58,517 nucleotides of DNA from Clostridia bacterium (GTDB lineage Bacteria; Bacillota; Clostridia; Oscillospirales; RGIG577): the NCBI GenBank assembly GCA_017513095.1, contig JAFWDJ010000001.1, positions 1-58,517 on the forward strand. Direction: 5' to 3'. The position numbers were made by a program, and so were the translations under genes. Position 1 is the stretch's first letter. Every line of letters begins with the position of its first letter. Positions 44,970 through 55,800 of this stretch are shown piece after piece. The notes below the pieces were generated by a model, which had not been told where the DNA came from, made no database searches, and worked only from the letters and a program-made list of their open reading frames with translations.

Positions 44970-45920
44970 ATGAGAAAAGCGGTCATAAACAAAAACGACG
45001 CGGGACAGCGTCTCGATAAATTCCTGTTTAAATATTTAAAGGGCGTTCCGGCCTCGCTTTTATACAGATATATCCGCACGAAGCGCATTAAAGTGAACGG
45101 CAAACGCTGCGATATATCGTATAAGCTTATAGAAGGCGACGTTTTGGAGCTTTATATAAACGACGAGCTCTTCTCTAACGAGCATAAAGCGATACGTAAG
45201 GACGCGGAAAACACGCCGCCCGATATCGTATACGAGGACGATAACATACTGCTTGTAAATAAGCCCTCGGGCGTTATAGTGCACGAAAGCGACGCGGACA
45301 ATAACGCGACGCTTATCGACTCAATATGTGCCTATTTATATAAAAAGGGCGAATACGACCCCGAAAGCGAGCAGAGCTTTGCGCCTGCGCTGTGCAACCG
45401 TCTTGACAGGAATACGAGCGGCATTGTAATATGCGCAAAGAACGCCGAGGCGCTCAGGATAATGAACGAAAAGATAAAACAGCGCGAGATCGAAAAGTAT
45501 TATCTCTGCGCGGCGGCGGGAATTTTCAAGAAAAAGAGCGATACGCTTAAAGCGTATCTTATAAAGGACGAAAAAACTAATACCGTGAAGGTCTACGACC
45601 GCCCGAAAAGCGGCGCCAAAACGATAATAACGAAATACCGCGTATTAAAGGAAAAGGACGATATGTCGCTTTTGGAGGTGCACCTTATAACGGGACGCAC
45701 GCATCAGATAAGGGCGCATCTTTCGCATATAGGCCATCCGGTGATCGGCGACGGCAAATACGGTATCGGCGAGCTGAACAGAAGGCTTGGATATAATCAT
45801 CAGCTTTTATGCTCATACAAGCTCGCGTTCGGATTTTCAAAAAACGCCGACGCGCTCGATTATCTTAACGGCCGAGAATTTGAAGTTAAGGACGTCCCCT
45901 TTTTGAAGCTGTTTAAATAA
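44970..45920 (+). CDS. RluA family pseudouridine synthase
   Basis: A 316-residue enzyme. An S4 RNA-binding domain (residues ~12-70: GQRLDKFLFKYLKGVPASLLYRYIRTKRIKVNG) leads the catalytic domain with the aspartate in CNRLDRNTSGIV and LITGRTHQIRAHLSHIGHPVIGDGKYG. It modifies uridines in 23S rRNA or tRNA; RluC and RluD types cannot be separated by eye. CGGAGG lies seven bases before the ATG. It is a single-gene unit running against its neighbours. Confidence 0.92.
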   Translation: MRKAVINKNDAGQRLDKFLFKYLKGVPASLLYRYIRTKRIKVNGKRCDISYKLIEGDVLELYINDELFSNEHKAIRKDAENTPPDIVYEDDNILLVNKPSGVIVHESDADNNATLIDSICAYLYKKGEYDPESEQSFAPALCNRLDRNTSGIVICAKNAEALRIMNEKIKQREIEKYYLCAAAGIFKKKSDTLKAYLIKDEKTNTVKVYDRPKSGAKTIITKYRVLKEKDDMSLLEVHLITGRTHQIRAHLSHIGHPVIGDGKYGIGELNRRLGYNHQLLCSYKLAFGFSKNADALDYLNGREFEVKDVPFLKLFK

Positions 45921-45946
45921 CAGCTGTCTCCCCTTTTTTATAGATA

Positions 45947-45979
45947 AAAACGGCGCGAACCTCGGGTTCGCGCCGTTTT
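45947..45979. terminator. bidirectional terminator between pseudouridine synthase and pilus operon
   Basis: Perfect 15-bp stem AAAACGGCGCGAACC/GGTTCGCGCCGTTTT with a TCG loop and T runs on both strands. It closes the pilus operon 13 bases after the sortase stop. Confidence 0.95.
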
Positions 45980-45992
45980 GATTATTTATATC

Positions 45993-47720
45993 TTATTGTC
46001 TGCCCGCCGGAGTTTTTTCCTTCTCCGGTGCGTTAATGTCTTTCTCTGTATATTCAAGCTTCTTTCTGTAACGGATAAATATCACGTCTACAAGCCAGCA
46101 GCCTAACAGGAAGAGAATCATGAGGGGCGTCCATTTGTCGATGAGCACCATGGGAAGCCGCATATCCTCAGTGAGGATAAAGGCTATAAGTGCCACAACC
46201 GAAACGACTGCCTCCATTACGAGGCCCGATCTGAACCGCCTTAAGAACTCCTTGACCTGATACATGAGCTTCTCCTGAATTTCGCTCGGCTCTTTCGATT
46301 CGGGAACTATGAGTCTGCGTTCGATAAGCTCGGAGAGCAGGCTGTTGTACTGGTTCATCATCTTGCCGCGCGAGAACTTCGAACGGAGTCTGTGAACCGG
46401 AAGGAACAGATATATCGTAAGGATAAGGCAGATAAGATTTACAAGCGCCCATGCTCTGTCGCCTCGTCCGCCGGCAGGAGTCAGGAATTCGAACGGCTTC
46501 TTCGGATTGGAAGAACCGTCGTCGCCTACGTGCTCGCTTCCGTCGGGTATGTCGTCGATGCCCGAAGTGTCGACCTTGTCTATGTGGCTTCCGCCGGGAG
46601 GCGGAATTTCGCCGCCGCCGGGAGGCGTGTCGCCGTCGTGATCACCGATGATGCCGCCGGGATTCGTACCGCCGCCGGGATTCGTACCGTCATCGGGCTT
46701 GGTGCCATCATCGGGATTTTCGCCATCATCGGGCTTGGTGCCGTCATCGGGCTTGGTGCCGTCATCGGGATTTTCGCCGTCATCGGGTTTCGTGCCGTCG
46801 TCGGGATTTTCGCCGTCGTCGGGCTTCGTGCCGTCATCGGGCTTCGTGCCGTCATCGGGATTTTCGCCATCGTCGGGCTTCGTGCCGTCATCGATATCGT
46901 CGGGCGGATCGTACGGATCAAGGTCTTCCGGAGGAAGCTTTCCTCCCGCTCCGGGATCAGCGGCCGTCATAGGCGTAAGCTTGCCGAAGAGCACGAGTCT
47001 GCCGCTCGTAAAGTAGCTGTCGCAGGTAGACAGTGCGAGTATCTTCTCCGCGGAAGCGGCCGAGACCTCGTCATACTGAATTGCGTGCTTCTGTATGTAT
47101 TCCATCGTTTTGTCCAAATGATGGTTCGCACCGGATATGCTGTATACCGAATCCTCGTAGGCGTCCGTCATAGCGCAGGCGAAAACCTCGAACTCGTATA
47201 TCTGTGTCGGCGTTATGAAAATACCTTCCCTGTGCCTGTCAAAGAACGTCTTCTCAACAAACTTGTCGATGTCGCCGAACATGGCGCCGTTGTCCATATG
47301 GTGACCGTAAAGAAGATTGTACGAGTCTTCAACCTCGCGGTTGTTTTCCGTTGCCATATATATAGCGCCGGAAAGACTGTTTTCTCCGAAAACGTCCTTG
47401 CTTACATATTCCAGATCGTCCTCACCCTGCACAACCGGGTAGTCGATATGCGTATCGTAAACGGTTATCCAGCCGACGACGTCCTCATTTATCGCCATTA
47501 GCTCTTCAAATCCTGGCCCGTTCTCTTCTATAACGGGCCTGTATTGCATAAGGTCCCAGGCGTTTAGCGCCTTCTGCTCCTCATAAAAGGAGTAGTACAG
47601 CGAATATCCGCTGTATATGATTACGGAACCGGCGACAAGATAGGACAAAACCGTTACGGCTGTGGTTCCGGCATGGGCAAGAGCCGTAAGAATGGCCAAA
47701 ACTTGTGCTTTTGTTATCAT
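45993..47720 (-). CDS. class B pilus sortase with repeat linker and C-terminal membrane module
   Basis: A 575-residue transpeptidase. An N-terminal membrane segment (residues ~18-40) is followed by the sortase barrel (~75-250): TVYDTHIDYPVVQGEDDLEY, catalytic H140 in YGHHMDNGAMFGDI, C233 in LSTCDSYF and R241. The layout resembles class B sortases such as those of FctA-type pili. Beyond the barrel come ~13 DDGTKP/DDGENP hexapeptides (277-355), a Gly/Pro stretch, then three hydrophobic segments (about 423-442, 499-517, 530-550) around a charged ~55-residue helix-forming part. Class B sortases usually end after the barrel, so this tail is unusual. It should join pilins by their ISPTG signals. 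Last gene of the pilus operon; RBS AGGAGG. Confidence 0.9.
   Translation of the reverse strand: MITKAQVLAILTALAHAGTTAVTVLSYLVAGSVIIYSGYSLYYSFYEEQKALNAWDLMQYRPVIEENGPGFEELMAINEDVVGWITVYDTHIDYPVVQGEDDLEYVSKDVFGENSLSGAIYMATENNREVEDSYNLLYGHHMDNGAMFGDIDKFVEKTFFDRHREGIFITPTQIYEFEVFACAMTDAYEDSVYSISGANHHLDKTMEYIQKHAIQYDEVSAASAEKILALSTCDSYFTSGRLVLFGKLTPMTAADPGAGGKLPPEDLDPYDPPDDIDDGTKPDDGENPDDGTKPDDGTKPDDGENPDDGTKPDDGENPDDGTKPDDGTKPDDGENPDDGTKPDDGTNPGGGTNPGGIIGDHDGDTPPGGGEIPPPGGSHIDKVDTSGIDDIPDGSEHVGDDGSSNPKKPFEFLTPAGGRGDRAWALVNLICLILTIYLFLPVHRLRSKFSRGKMMNQYNSLLSELIERRLIVPESKEPSEIQEKLMYQVKEFLRRFRSGLVMEAVVSVVALIAFILTEDMRLPMVLIDKWTPLMILFLLGCWLVDVIFIRYRKKLEYTEKDINAPEKEKTPAGRQ
46660..46892 (-). repeat. 18-bp tandem coding repeats in the sortase linker
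   Basis: About thirteen units encoding DDG(T/E)(K/N)P in a higher-order pattern of two unit types. Some units are identical at DNA level (gtgccgtcatcgggcttg type), a sign of recent slippage or recombination. They keep the frame and form an acidic rod, probably spanning part of the cell wall. Confidence 0.9.
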
Positions 47721-47732
47721 CGCTCGGCCTCC

Positions 47733-48335
47733 TTAGAGGTTGTTGCGCCGCAGCACGGAAATGACGGTGCCCGCGATCTCGCTTTTCGATACGGGGCCGA
47801 AGAATCGGCTGTCAACTCCGCCCTGGCGGTGATCCGCAAGCACGAAGCATTCGTCCGGGCCTAATTTAAGGGGATACTCGACAAATCCCTCATAGCGCGG
47901 CGTTGATGAGAAAATATTCGACTCAATCATCGTGTTTCCGTTGACTACAAGGTTCTCACCGTCGGTTATTTCAACCGTATCGCCCTCTTTGGCAACTACT
48001 CTGCCTACGTATCTTACGTTGTCCTTCGTGAATACTATGACGTCCTGAGCCCTTACGTCCTTATCGAGTCGATAGAACAGTAAGAGGTCACCACCGTCGA
48101 TGCGGGGATACATATCCCCGCTCGGCATGGTGGCGAATCCTACAATGAAGAAAAACAGGACCCATATCAAAAATATGAAGATAAGCGCGCGAAAACCGAA
48201 TATATGGATGTCGCGCATATTGCGCTCAGCCCGCTTGAGCTGTTTTCTTTTTTTGCGCAGATCATCCGCTCCGGGCTCATTATCAGTATCGGCCTCGTTC
48301 GGACGGTCATTAACTTTTACTTCTTCAGCTTTCAT
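47733..48335 (-). CDS. sipA: SipA-like pilus assembly protein (signal peptidase I fold, catalytic dyad lost)
   Basis: A 200-residue S26-family protein: charged N-terminus, one membrane segment (residues ~47-67) and an outer domain with RYVGRVVAKEGDTVEI and VLADHRQGGVDSRFFGPV, the signal peptidase boxes. Aligned with Bacillus SipS (GDSMYPT and YVKRIIG), the nucleophile Ser is D74 (SGDMYP) and the general-base Lys is G111 (YVGRVV). The same Asp/Gly exchange is what I recall for SipA of Streptococcus pyogenes FCT pili, needed for polymerisation but without peptidase activity. It lies between pilin and sortase with short gaps, as in FCT/PI-2 loci. A nearby S72 could act in an altered geometry, so lack of activity is an inference. 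Confidence 0.88.
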   Translation of the reverse strand: MKAEEVKVNDRPNEADTDNEPGADDLRKKRKQLKRAERNMRDIHIFGFRALIFIFLIWVLFFFIVGFATMPSGDMYPRIDGGDLLLFYRLDKDVRAQDVIVFTKDNVRYVGRVVAKEGDTVEITDGENLVVNGNTMIESNIFSSTPRYEGFVEYPLKLGPDECFVLADHRQGGVDSRFFGPVSKSEIAGTVISVLRRNNL

Positions 48336-48359
48336 AACGCTTCTCCAAAATAGTTGTTT

Positions 48360-49748
48360 TTACTCTTCCTCAACCCTAACGCGGCGGAATCTTCTTGCAC
48401 CGATGATAAGGGCTACAGCTACTCCGAGAGTAAGAAGGTACGGTGCGAAGTAGAGCACAACGCCCGTAGGGGAAATCTCATCAAGGGTGTTGGTAATGTA
48501 GATGGATAACTTGGAATCGCTGAAAGTCTGGTCATCGGTAGCGCTGGAGGTGCCGTTGCTTGCTACAGACTCTTCGGGAAGCAGTTCAACATTGTTAGCG
48601 TCACTGGAATCCGCTAAAGAATTTGCCTGTACCATGTAAGTGTTGGGCGTGTTGTTTGTTTCGGTAAGAGATATGGTGGTATTGGTATCGTCAGCGCCGG
48701 CTTTGATGCCAATGGGAACACCGGTAAAATCAATCGTACCGGAGTCTTTAATCGTTCCGCTTATAGCAGTATTTGTCATTTCAATATAGCTATACTCGGT
48801 ACCGTCAACGGTAGTATTTGTGATATCGTCTGCGGCTATAGTAGCATCGCTCAGATCAACATCAACCTTAATGTTGTCAGTGAGACCCGTTCCCTTTGTA
48901 AAGGTCATGGTAAGCGGGAAGTAATTGGTCTTGTCCGCAATAGCACCTTTAACATCCTTTTCGATATGAAGATTCTGCGTCGTATAAACGTCTACGTTTG
49001 CGGGATCTTCGCCCTGGCTAAGGTCGGAAGTGTTAACAAAACCTGCGGACTTTTTAGCTAAATCCGTAGTTGTGTTATTATAATCGAAATCCTGATCAAA
49101 ATCATCGGATTCGAAAAGAACAAAGCCGTAGATCTCTTTTTCTCCGTCTGCGTCAAAGCGAACGTAAACGTCGAGATATCTCGTGTCGCTATACGTAGCC
49201 GCCTGAGCTACGCCTACCTCTGCCCTCGTTTTTGAAGTGTTTTTTACACTCTCGGTTATCTTATAGCGATAAATGCCTGCTCCGGGGAATTCGGTAGGAT
49301 CGAAGGTGAAGGTTGCGTACTTTATGCAAGCCGTGCCGTCGCCGTCAGCGGTTGCATTCGCGAAATTAGCGTCGGAAAACTCAACATCAACAGATTGAGA
49401 AGATAAAGCAGCATTAACACCTTCCTGAACGGTAGCGGTAATATCATAGGTGTCGCCCAGGTCTCTACCTAATATCGTTGCCGCCGGATGCGCTTCAGTA
49501 AACGTAACCTTTTCAATAGAATAGTTATAGGTGATATTGGGTTCGCGAACATCGGTGTCCTCAGCATTGATAAATACAATCTGCTTTGCGATGCCTATTG
49601 TGGTAATAGCGTTAGTCGTGTCTTCAACGCCGTTGTAATTGTTCCAGGCATCATCAGTGTTAGCGGCTAAACCAATCGCGCCGAAAGCGATGATGAACAG
49701 AACCGAAAGCACCAAAGCAATTAGCCTTTTGGAAAGTTTTGTTTTCAT
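48360..49748 (-). CDS. major pilin, FctA-like, with ISPTG sorting signal
   Basis: A 462-residue surface protein. Signal peptide 1-28. Two immunoglobulin-like domains can be assigned with intramolecular isopeptide triads typical of pilin linkage domains: K55 (IAKQIV), E166 (YRYKITESV), N239 (GFVNT) and K264 (HIEKDVKG), E363 (LTETNN), N420 (YITNTLDE). The C-terminus has the sorting signal ISPTG (425-429), a hydrophobic stretch and RRFRRVR. Thr/Asp/Asn-rich composition. Strong AAAGGAAA-type ribosome site. Its small size next to the giant first gene makes it the probable shaft subunit. Confidence 0.88.
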   Translation of the reverse strand: MKTKLSKRLIALVLSVLFIIAFGAIGLAANTDDAWNNYNGVEDTTNAITTIGIAKQIVFINAEDTDVREPNITYNYSIEKVTFTEAHPAATILGRDLGDTYDITATVQEGVNAALSSQSVDVEFSDANFANATADGDGTACIKYATFTFDPTEFPGAGIYRYKITESVKNTSKTRAEVGVAQAATYSDTRYLDVYVRFDADGEKEIYGFVLFESDDFDQDFDYNNTTTDLAKKSAGFVNTSDLSQGEDPANVDVYTTQNLHIEKDVKGAIADKTNYFPLTMTFTKGTGLTDNIKVDVDLSDATIAADDITNTTVDGTEYSYIEMTNTAISGTIKDSGTIDFTGVPIGIKAGADDTNTTISLTETNNTPNTYMVQANSLADSSDANNVELLPEESVASNGTSSATDDQTFSDSKLSIYITNTLDEISPTGVVLYFAPYLLTLGVAVALIIGARRFRRVRVEEE

Positions 49749-49892
49749 GGTTCGTTTCCTTTCTTTAATAAATTTGCAGTGTTAATACGTTTGCTCCGTT
49801 ACGGAGGTTCCCGGTACTGCGCCGGGTTGGGCGGAGGCTTATCTCGCGCCGGGTAATGCCTTGTAGTTCTTATATGTACTCTCACACGGCGC
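49749..49892 (-). promoter_or_regulatory. structured spacer between surface protein and pilin genes
   Basis: The 144-base gap contains stem-loops CTCCG/CGGAG (49794-49806) and CCCGG/CCGGG (49810-49826) and two ACCCGGCGC direct repeats. None has a T tract. It may be an RNA processing or stabilising site that raises pilin output over the upstream gene; no clear second promoter is visible. Confidence 0.4.
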
Positions 49893-52800
49893 TCACCTCC
49901 TCTGCCTGTGCTTTCTGCGGCGGAGTACCGCAGGCACAAGGCATATAGTTAATATCGCCGCACCGCATATGAACAGAGCCATATACGGTTTGTGATCGAT
50001 GTTGACCCCCGTCGGGGAAATGGGAGCATATGTATTCGTAAACAGGAGGGTAATTTTTTCTACCGTCTGATCGGCTGTAAACTCCCTGGTTCGCGTTTCG
50101 GATGTGGTAGAGCTGCTGCCGATAGTCGTCTTTAGCGTTGTTTTGTAAAACAGCTCGGCAGTTTCGGTTATCGTAAACTTGGTGCCGTAAGGAATCACTA
50201 AATTCCTGGTGACTGTTTTGCCTTTGCCGGGCGACAGCGTGAATGTCGCCTTGCCGTCGGCGTCGGTGACTATATTGTTCGCGCTGTTTGAAGCGTCGGT
50301 GTATATAGCGTATCCGGAAACTGGAGTCGTGCCGTCAATAATCTCGGCGGTAAATGTAAACGTGCCGCCTTTATTTACCGCTTTCTTCTGTACCGGAACC
50401 TCTATGGTCTTTCTCGTATTGGTGAATACTATGGTGCCGTCGGCAGTGACCGATACGGGGCACACGGAGTCTTCAACTGCGCTTCCGCCGTTCACCTGAT
50501 ACGACGTGTCATAAGGGACTGCCGCGTCTTCGGTGACGATAAGTACCGCGTTGAGCGGAACGACGAGCTCCTTGCTTGTGTTATGGTTGAGGGCGAAGCT
50601 CAATACGCCGTTGGTAAAGCCGCCGCCGTTGTATTCCCAGGCTGTAATGCCGTCGGGCCTATACAGCTTCGCGGTAAAGTTGAATTGCGCGGTTCCGTTT
50701 GTATCAGCCGTAGTACCGTTCGCAACTACTTTGCTTACGGTAATGCTGGCCGTTCCGAACGACCTGTTCGGTATCACTATGGTGTAAGACGGAGTTGCTC
50801 CGTTTACGGTCTCGAGTTCTACGCCCGAGGGCGCGGAGTCGATGCTTACGACACCCGTATCGCTTATGGTGAACTTGACGTCGCTTTCAAGCGGCCTGTA
50901 GCCGTCGGGCGTATCTCTCTCGTAGAGGTAATACGTTCCCGCTGACAAAGTGCCGTTTGAAAAGGCTTCGGTTATTTCCGGTAAAGTACCGGCAGCGGTC
51001 GTAACGAGGTCTTCGAATCCGGTTATAGGACGGAAGTCCTTCTGCGGCTGGCCGCCCGAACCCATAACCTGAGCGTACAGCGCAAAGTGAACGCCCGGCA
51101 GCGGGTCGCCGTCCTTCGTATAAGCCGTCTTTTTAATTATGAAGCTGGCCGGCTTGTTTTTAATTGCGATAAGTGCCATTCTGTCGGCCGAGTCGGTATC
51201 GTCGAGCAAATGGTACCCGGAATTATCCGAATCGCCCGTTACGGTGACGGTCGTGCCGCTTCGGGATATAGTAACGGGTGTCGGCATTGCCAGATAACCC
51301 GTGGGCGACTCGATCTCGGTGAGCGTATACGTTTCATTCTCTCTCAGATAAGCGGTTGTGACAAATCCGTCGTCGTCCGAGGTATATGTCGCCGCGCCCG
51401 CGTTGTTGCCGCTTCCGTCAGTCAGCGTAAATACTGCTCCGGCGAGCGGCGAGCCGTCCCAGTCGGTCTTGTAAATGTCTATGCCGGCGCGTTTGTTCGT
51501 CATCTTATCGACGCGCACGTTCGCGCCCGGCAAGATGGCGCCCTTCTGGTAGCTTACCTTATATGTGAAGGTCGAACTTGACGCGTCGCCGTACTGCTTT
51601 CCTGCAAAAGAGTTCGTATCGCCCGGGTCGACGATAGACATGGAGTCGTAATGCGTAACGACGTCGGTGCTGTCGTCGACGGTGGGATTTGTAAGCTTTA
51701 CCTCGCGGACAACGTAATTATCGAAGGATACGCCTCCCAGCGTGTAGAAGAACCAGTAAACCGAATCGTTGTCCGTCGTAAGTCTGCGGACGGTGCCGTC
51801 CTTCAATGTGGTCGCGCCGCCGCTTTGCGTGAATACCGCGAAGTACGCGGGGTCGCGCTGCTCCATATAATCCTTATCGGTCCACACCTTGTTTACACGC
51901 AGGCCCCAGCCCTTTAAGTTGTTTACGGAAATATTGTAAGTCGTGCGCGGAGCTATTGCGTCGGTCGGAGGAGCTTGGTTTGCGGTCTCTACGCCGTCAA
52001 CGACGTATTTCTGCAGCGTATAACCGTCGGGTATCTCGTCGGCGCGTTCCAGGTATTTATACTGCGTGCCCGGCAGCACCTGGCGGATCTCTACGCTGTA
52101 GTCAACGGGTATATCGCCTATTGAACCGTTCTGAGACGTAACGAAGGTCGCGGCTTTCTTCGCGGAGGGCGTAAGGCTTTCGAAGTTCGTGGCGCCGAGA
52201 GAAACGAATTTTCCCGCGGCCTCATTCCATGCACAGTAATGCCCATCCTCGTCAAGCACGTGGTATTTATACATATTTGCCGGCGGCAGATCGTCCGAGT
52301 CTTCGTTCTCCGTGCCGAGGTAGAGACGGAAGCTGAAGGTCGTATCGTTGGCGTCACGGTGAATTGGCGTCGTGCCGTTCTCCTCAAAGAGAAGCTTTTT
52401 AAATCTCAGCGTACTTAGTGACGTCGGGTCTACGTTGTTTACGAAGGTCACGCGGGTACGCGTCAATACCTTGTCGTAATCGATCTTGAAATCCTTTCGT
52501 GACGAGCTCGCGGAAGCCGGAGTTCCGTTTATCGTCAGACCGTTTACCTCAACGGACGTGTATACCTCTGGATCTACGCAGCACTCTTTTATGCTGTAAT
52601 CTATAGCTTCGTTGGGGAAGCTTATCTCGGCCGTCTCCCCCGGCCTCAGTATGTATACGTGCTGATATGTAGTACCGTCCCTGCCGGTAAATCTTTCATG
52701 ATATTTAACGCTGCGGTTGGTATCCTTATATACGACTTTTATGCCGTTCGGGTTGTCGGGAACAAGAAGGTTTTCAACGTCGCTGTCGCTCAGTTTATAG

Positions 52801-55800
52801 TAAATCTGATAAGGATAATCGGCTATGCACGATTCTACGTTGTCTATACCCGCTATCTGCTTGGTAAGCAGTACGTTGCCCGGCTTTACGGAAGCGAGAT
52901 TGAAGCGCATATGAAGGTTGGATGCGCCCGCACCGCGCTCCATATAGAATATCTTCATTGTGTGAGTCGTATATTCTTTGAAGATGGTGCTGCCGTCGTC
53001 AAAATACTGACTCAGGAAAGCTGCGATCTCTGACTCCGACGCAGTGGGATTGCGCTTCAGATAATTCTGCCTGAAGAGCTGGCGTATAGTGAAGTACTTG
53101 CCGTTTACGTATACGTCGCCCGTGCGGTAGTTTACGCTGCCGGCAACGGCACTGTGAATACCTCCGAGGTCGATAAGAAGCTCGCCGTCAACGTAGAGCC
53201 AGAAATCGTCGTCACCGGTGAATTCGTAGATTATATCATGGCCCCAGGCGTCAAGACCGTTCGGAGTCTGCGTGAAGCTTGCTTCTATTTCAACGCCGAA
53301 GTAGTAGTCGGTCTCACCCTCGACAAGGCGAAGCTTTTCGCCCTTTCTCGGGTCGCTGTCTGGAAGCTCGACAACAAGCGCGTCGTAAAGGTTTTCCGGG
53401 TTGAGAGTCGAGTATTCGTCTGACAGCCCATTAAAGGGCAGGAACTGACCGTGCTTCAGAGATTCTCTGTCAAGTGTTCCGCGCGCGGTGGCAAGCTCGT
53501 TATATACGGTAAAGTTCGAAGTGAGGTTTCCGTTTTCATCTCTCAGCGTGGCGAAGTTCTGCGTACTGTCGAACTCGTAGTAACCGCTGGAGTAGTATGT
53601 GTTTTCAATGAACAGATGGTTTACCTCGGTCGCGCCGGCAAACAAAGTACCAAGGGAGGTGCCGGGAGCAGGTTTAGCTTTGGGAAATTGCGTCGTGGGA
53701 TATCCGTCGGCTCCGAGATCTGTCGAAAGCAGGCCCTGTACCAATTTCGTACCTAAACCGCCGCTGTTGTCACCGAGGAAATTGCTTTCATCGAGACGAT
53801 CATCGAAGTTCTTTACCTTCATCGTGATGCCGTACTGGGTATGGTCAATGGTGGATACGGTAGTGGGCTCGTCGACTAATACCGTGGGCTTCATTATCGC
53901 GAAGTAGAACGGTGCGGCATCCTCCATATCGCAGGAGACAATACTTCCGTTCAGCGGCTTAATTCCTGCGTACGAATAATATCCTTTGTCCCATGCAAGG
54001 ATGGACGAATAATAGTAACCGTAGCGGCGGCCGTTTAGGTGTATGCCGAGCGTATTGGGAGACAAAATCTGTCCACTGGCAACCTGCGGGGCCAGGTATT
54101 GGCCCGAATACGTATTTTGCAGCTCGTAATAGTAGTTTGGCGTGCCGTCACCGTAGTGATATTCTGTGAATGCCCATTTCGCCGTATTTACCGTACTGCC
54201 TACCCACTGTATCATGTCGCCGCTTTCGTAGCAGCGTATAAGACTGCCGTCCGAGCTTATGGCGTAGAATTCGTATTTCAGCTTTTGTTCGTTCCATACG
54301 CGCGTATAGATTACGACCTCGGTCTGATCGGGCACCTTGGTAACGTCGGAAATATCGACCTTCTCGGCGCTGTATATGGTGAAGTCCTCGTCATGAAGAA
54401 GCTGTGACTTCGTTACGAGCGTAAGCCACGAATACGCTGCGCCGTCAGTGGAGCTTACGAATCCGTTGACAATATTGCCCGCCATCAGCGTAACGGCGTA
54501 GCCGCCGACGCTGAGCCTGTATTTGCCCTGATATGCACCCGTTCCGCCGTCGACCTGGATAAGCGAATTGATGGGATGGGGCGCGGAGGCCAAAACGAGG
54601 TTCTTTCCATCCAGGGTAAGATACTTGGTCTCGCCGCCTACCTGAGCGGTCACATAATAGTAGTTTTCACCCTGAGTATGGAACGTCCAGTCGGTAAGGT
54701 CCGAATCCTGCGCGACAAGAAGATCGCCCGTGTTGTCAAGCACGTCGGGGCGCACCAGAAGCTCGGAAGCAACGAGACGATTCTGTGTGCCGACCGGCTT
54801 ATCGAGAGCCATAAGGCCGGCAGCCTTTACGCTCTCCTCATGGTAAGCGATGCCGAAGGTCTTGCCGTCAAGTTCATAATACTCATCGGGCACCGAGATC
54901 GAAGACGCGTACGTTATCGTTATCTGGCAGTTCGCGTTGTTGGAGTTATCCGGATAAAAACGCATGCCCTTGCCGCTTCCGGAGTATTGGAACCACTTGT
55001 TCTGGTTCTCAATTTTAATATAGAAGAGATTTGTAGCGGCCTGGCTGATTTCAAACACATTGGCGTTGGCGGAATTAGTGGTAAGACCGGCGTCGTTTGA
55101 GCTTACGTTATAAAGATAATTCTTCGTTCCGCTGAGGTACGTATATATAAGATATTTGTTGGCCGAAACGTCAACGGCCTCAAAATACCAGCGGCTCGCG
55201 TTCATTATATCCGAAGTTTCGGCAAAGCACTTGCCGGTGTTATTAAACGTGTTCGTACAATAGTTGCCGTTGCTGCGCGAGAAGAAAAATCCGTGAGTAT
55301 CGCTGTAATTCTGCTGTAATTCCGCAGGATCATGAACGATCTCTATGTTCTGATTGGTCGGAGGGTCCTTGGCAGCGACGAGCACGTATACGGAGAAGCT
55401 GTCCGTGGTGAACGAAACGATCTCGTCCTCAACGGAGGGCTCCATTGAGTATACGGTAAAGGAAGCGGGACCCTCGGAGGTTTCAAGGACAGCATTAGAG
55501 ACTACTTCGTCGCCGGAGCCGGTTTTGTCGTCGGTTATTGCTATTGAGCCATCGTCGAACGTCGAATCCTTCACGTCGCCTTTTGCGCCGTCGTCGGACT
55601 TGGAATCCTTCGCGCCGCCTTTTGAGCCATCGTCGAACGTCGAATCCTTCACGTCGCCTTTTGCGCCGTCGTCGGACTTAGAATCCTTCGCGCCGCCTTT
55701 TGCGCCGTCGTCGGACTTAGAATCCTTCACGTCGCCTTTTATGCCTGAATCATCGTCCGCTTGTGAGTCGGAGCCGATATCCGTGATGACATCCTCGCCG

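Noticed and set aside
46660-46892. Short regular repeats that look like a CRISPR array
   Set aside because: There are no unique spacers and the units are 18 bp, in frame and coding. The same applies to the 30-bp units at 35228-35318.
46392-47501. A 369-codon plus-strand frame over the sortase gene
   Set aside because: Its Ile/Ala/Val/Gly repeats are the complement of the DDGTKP repeats, with no start signal. The sortase catalytic residues on the other strand are decisive.
49800-49880. A ~28-codon GTG frame in the gap between the surface protein and pilin genes
   Set aside because: Ribosome site spacing is poor and the peptide (Pro/Arg-rich) has no recognisable feature.
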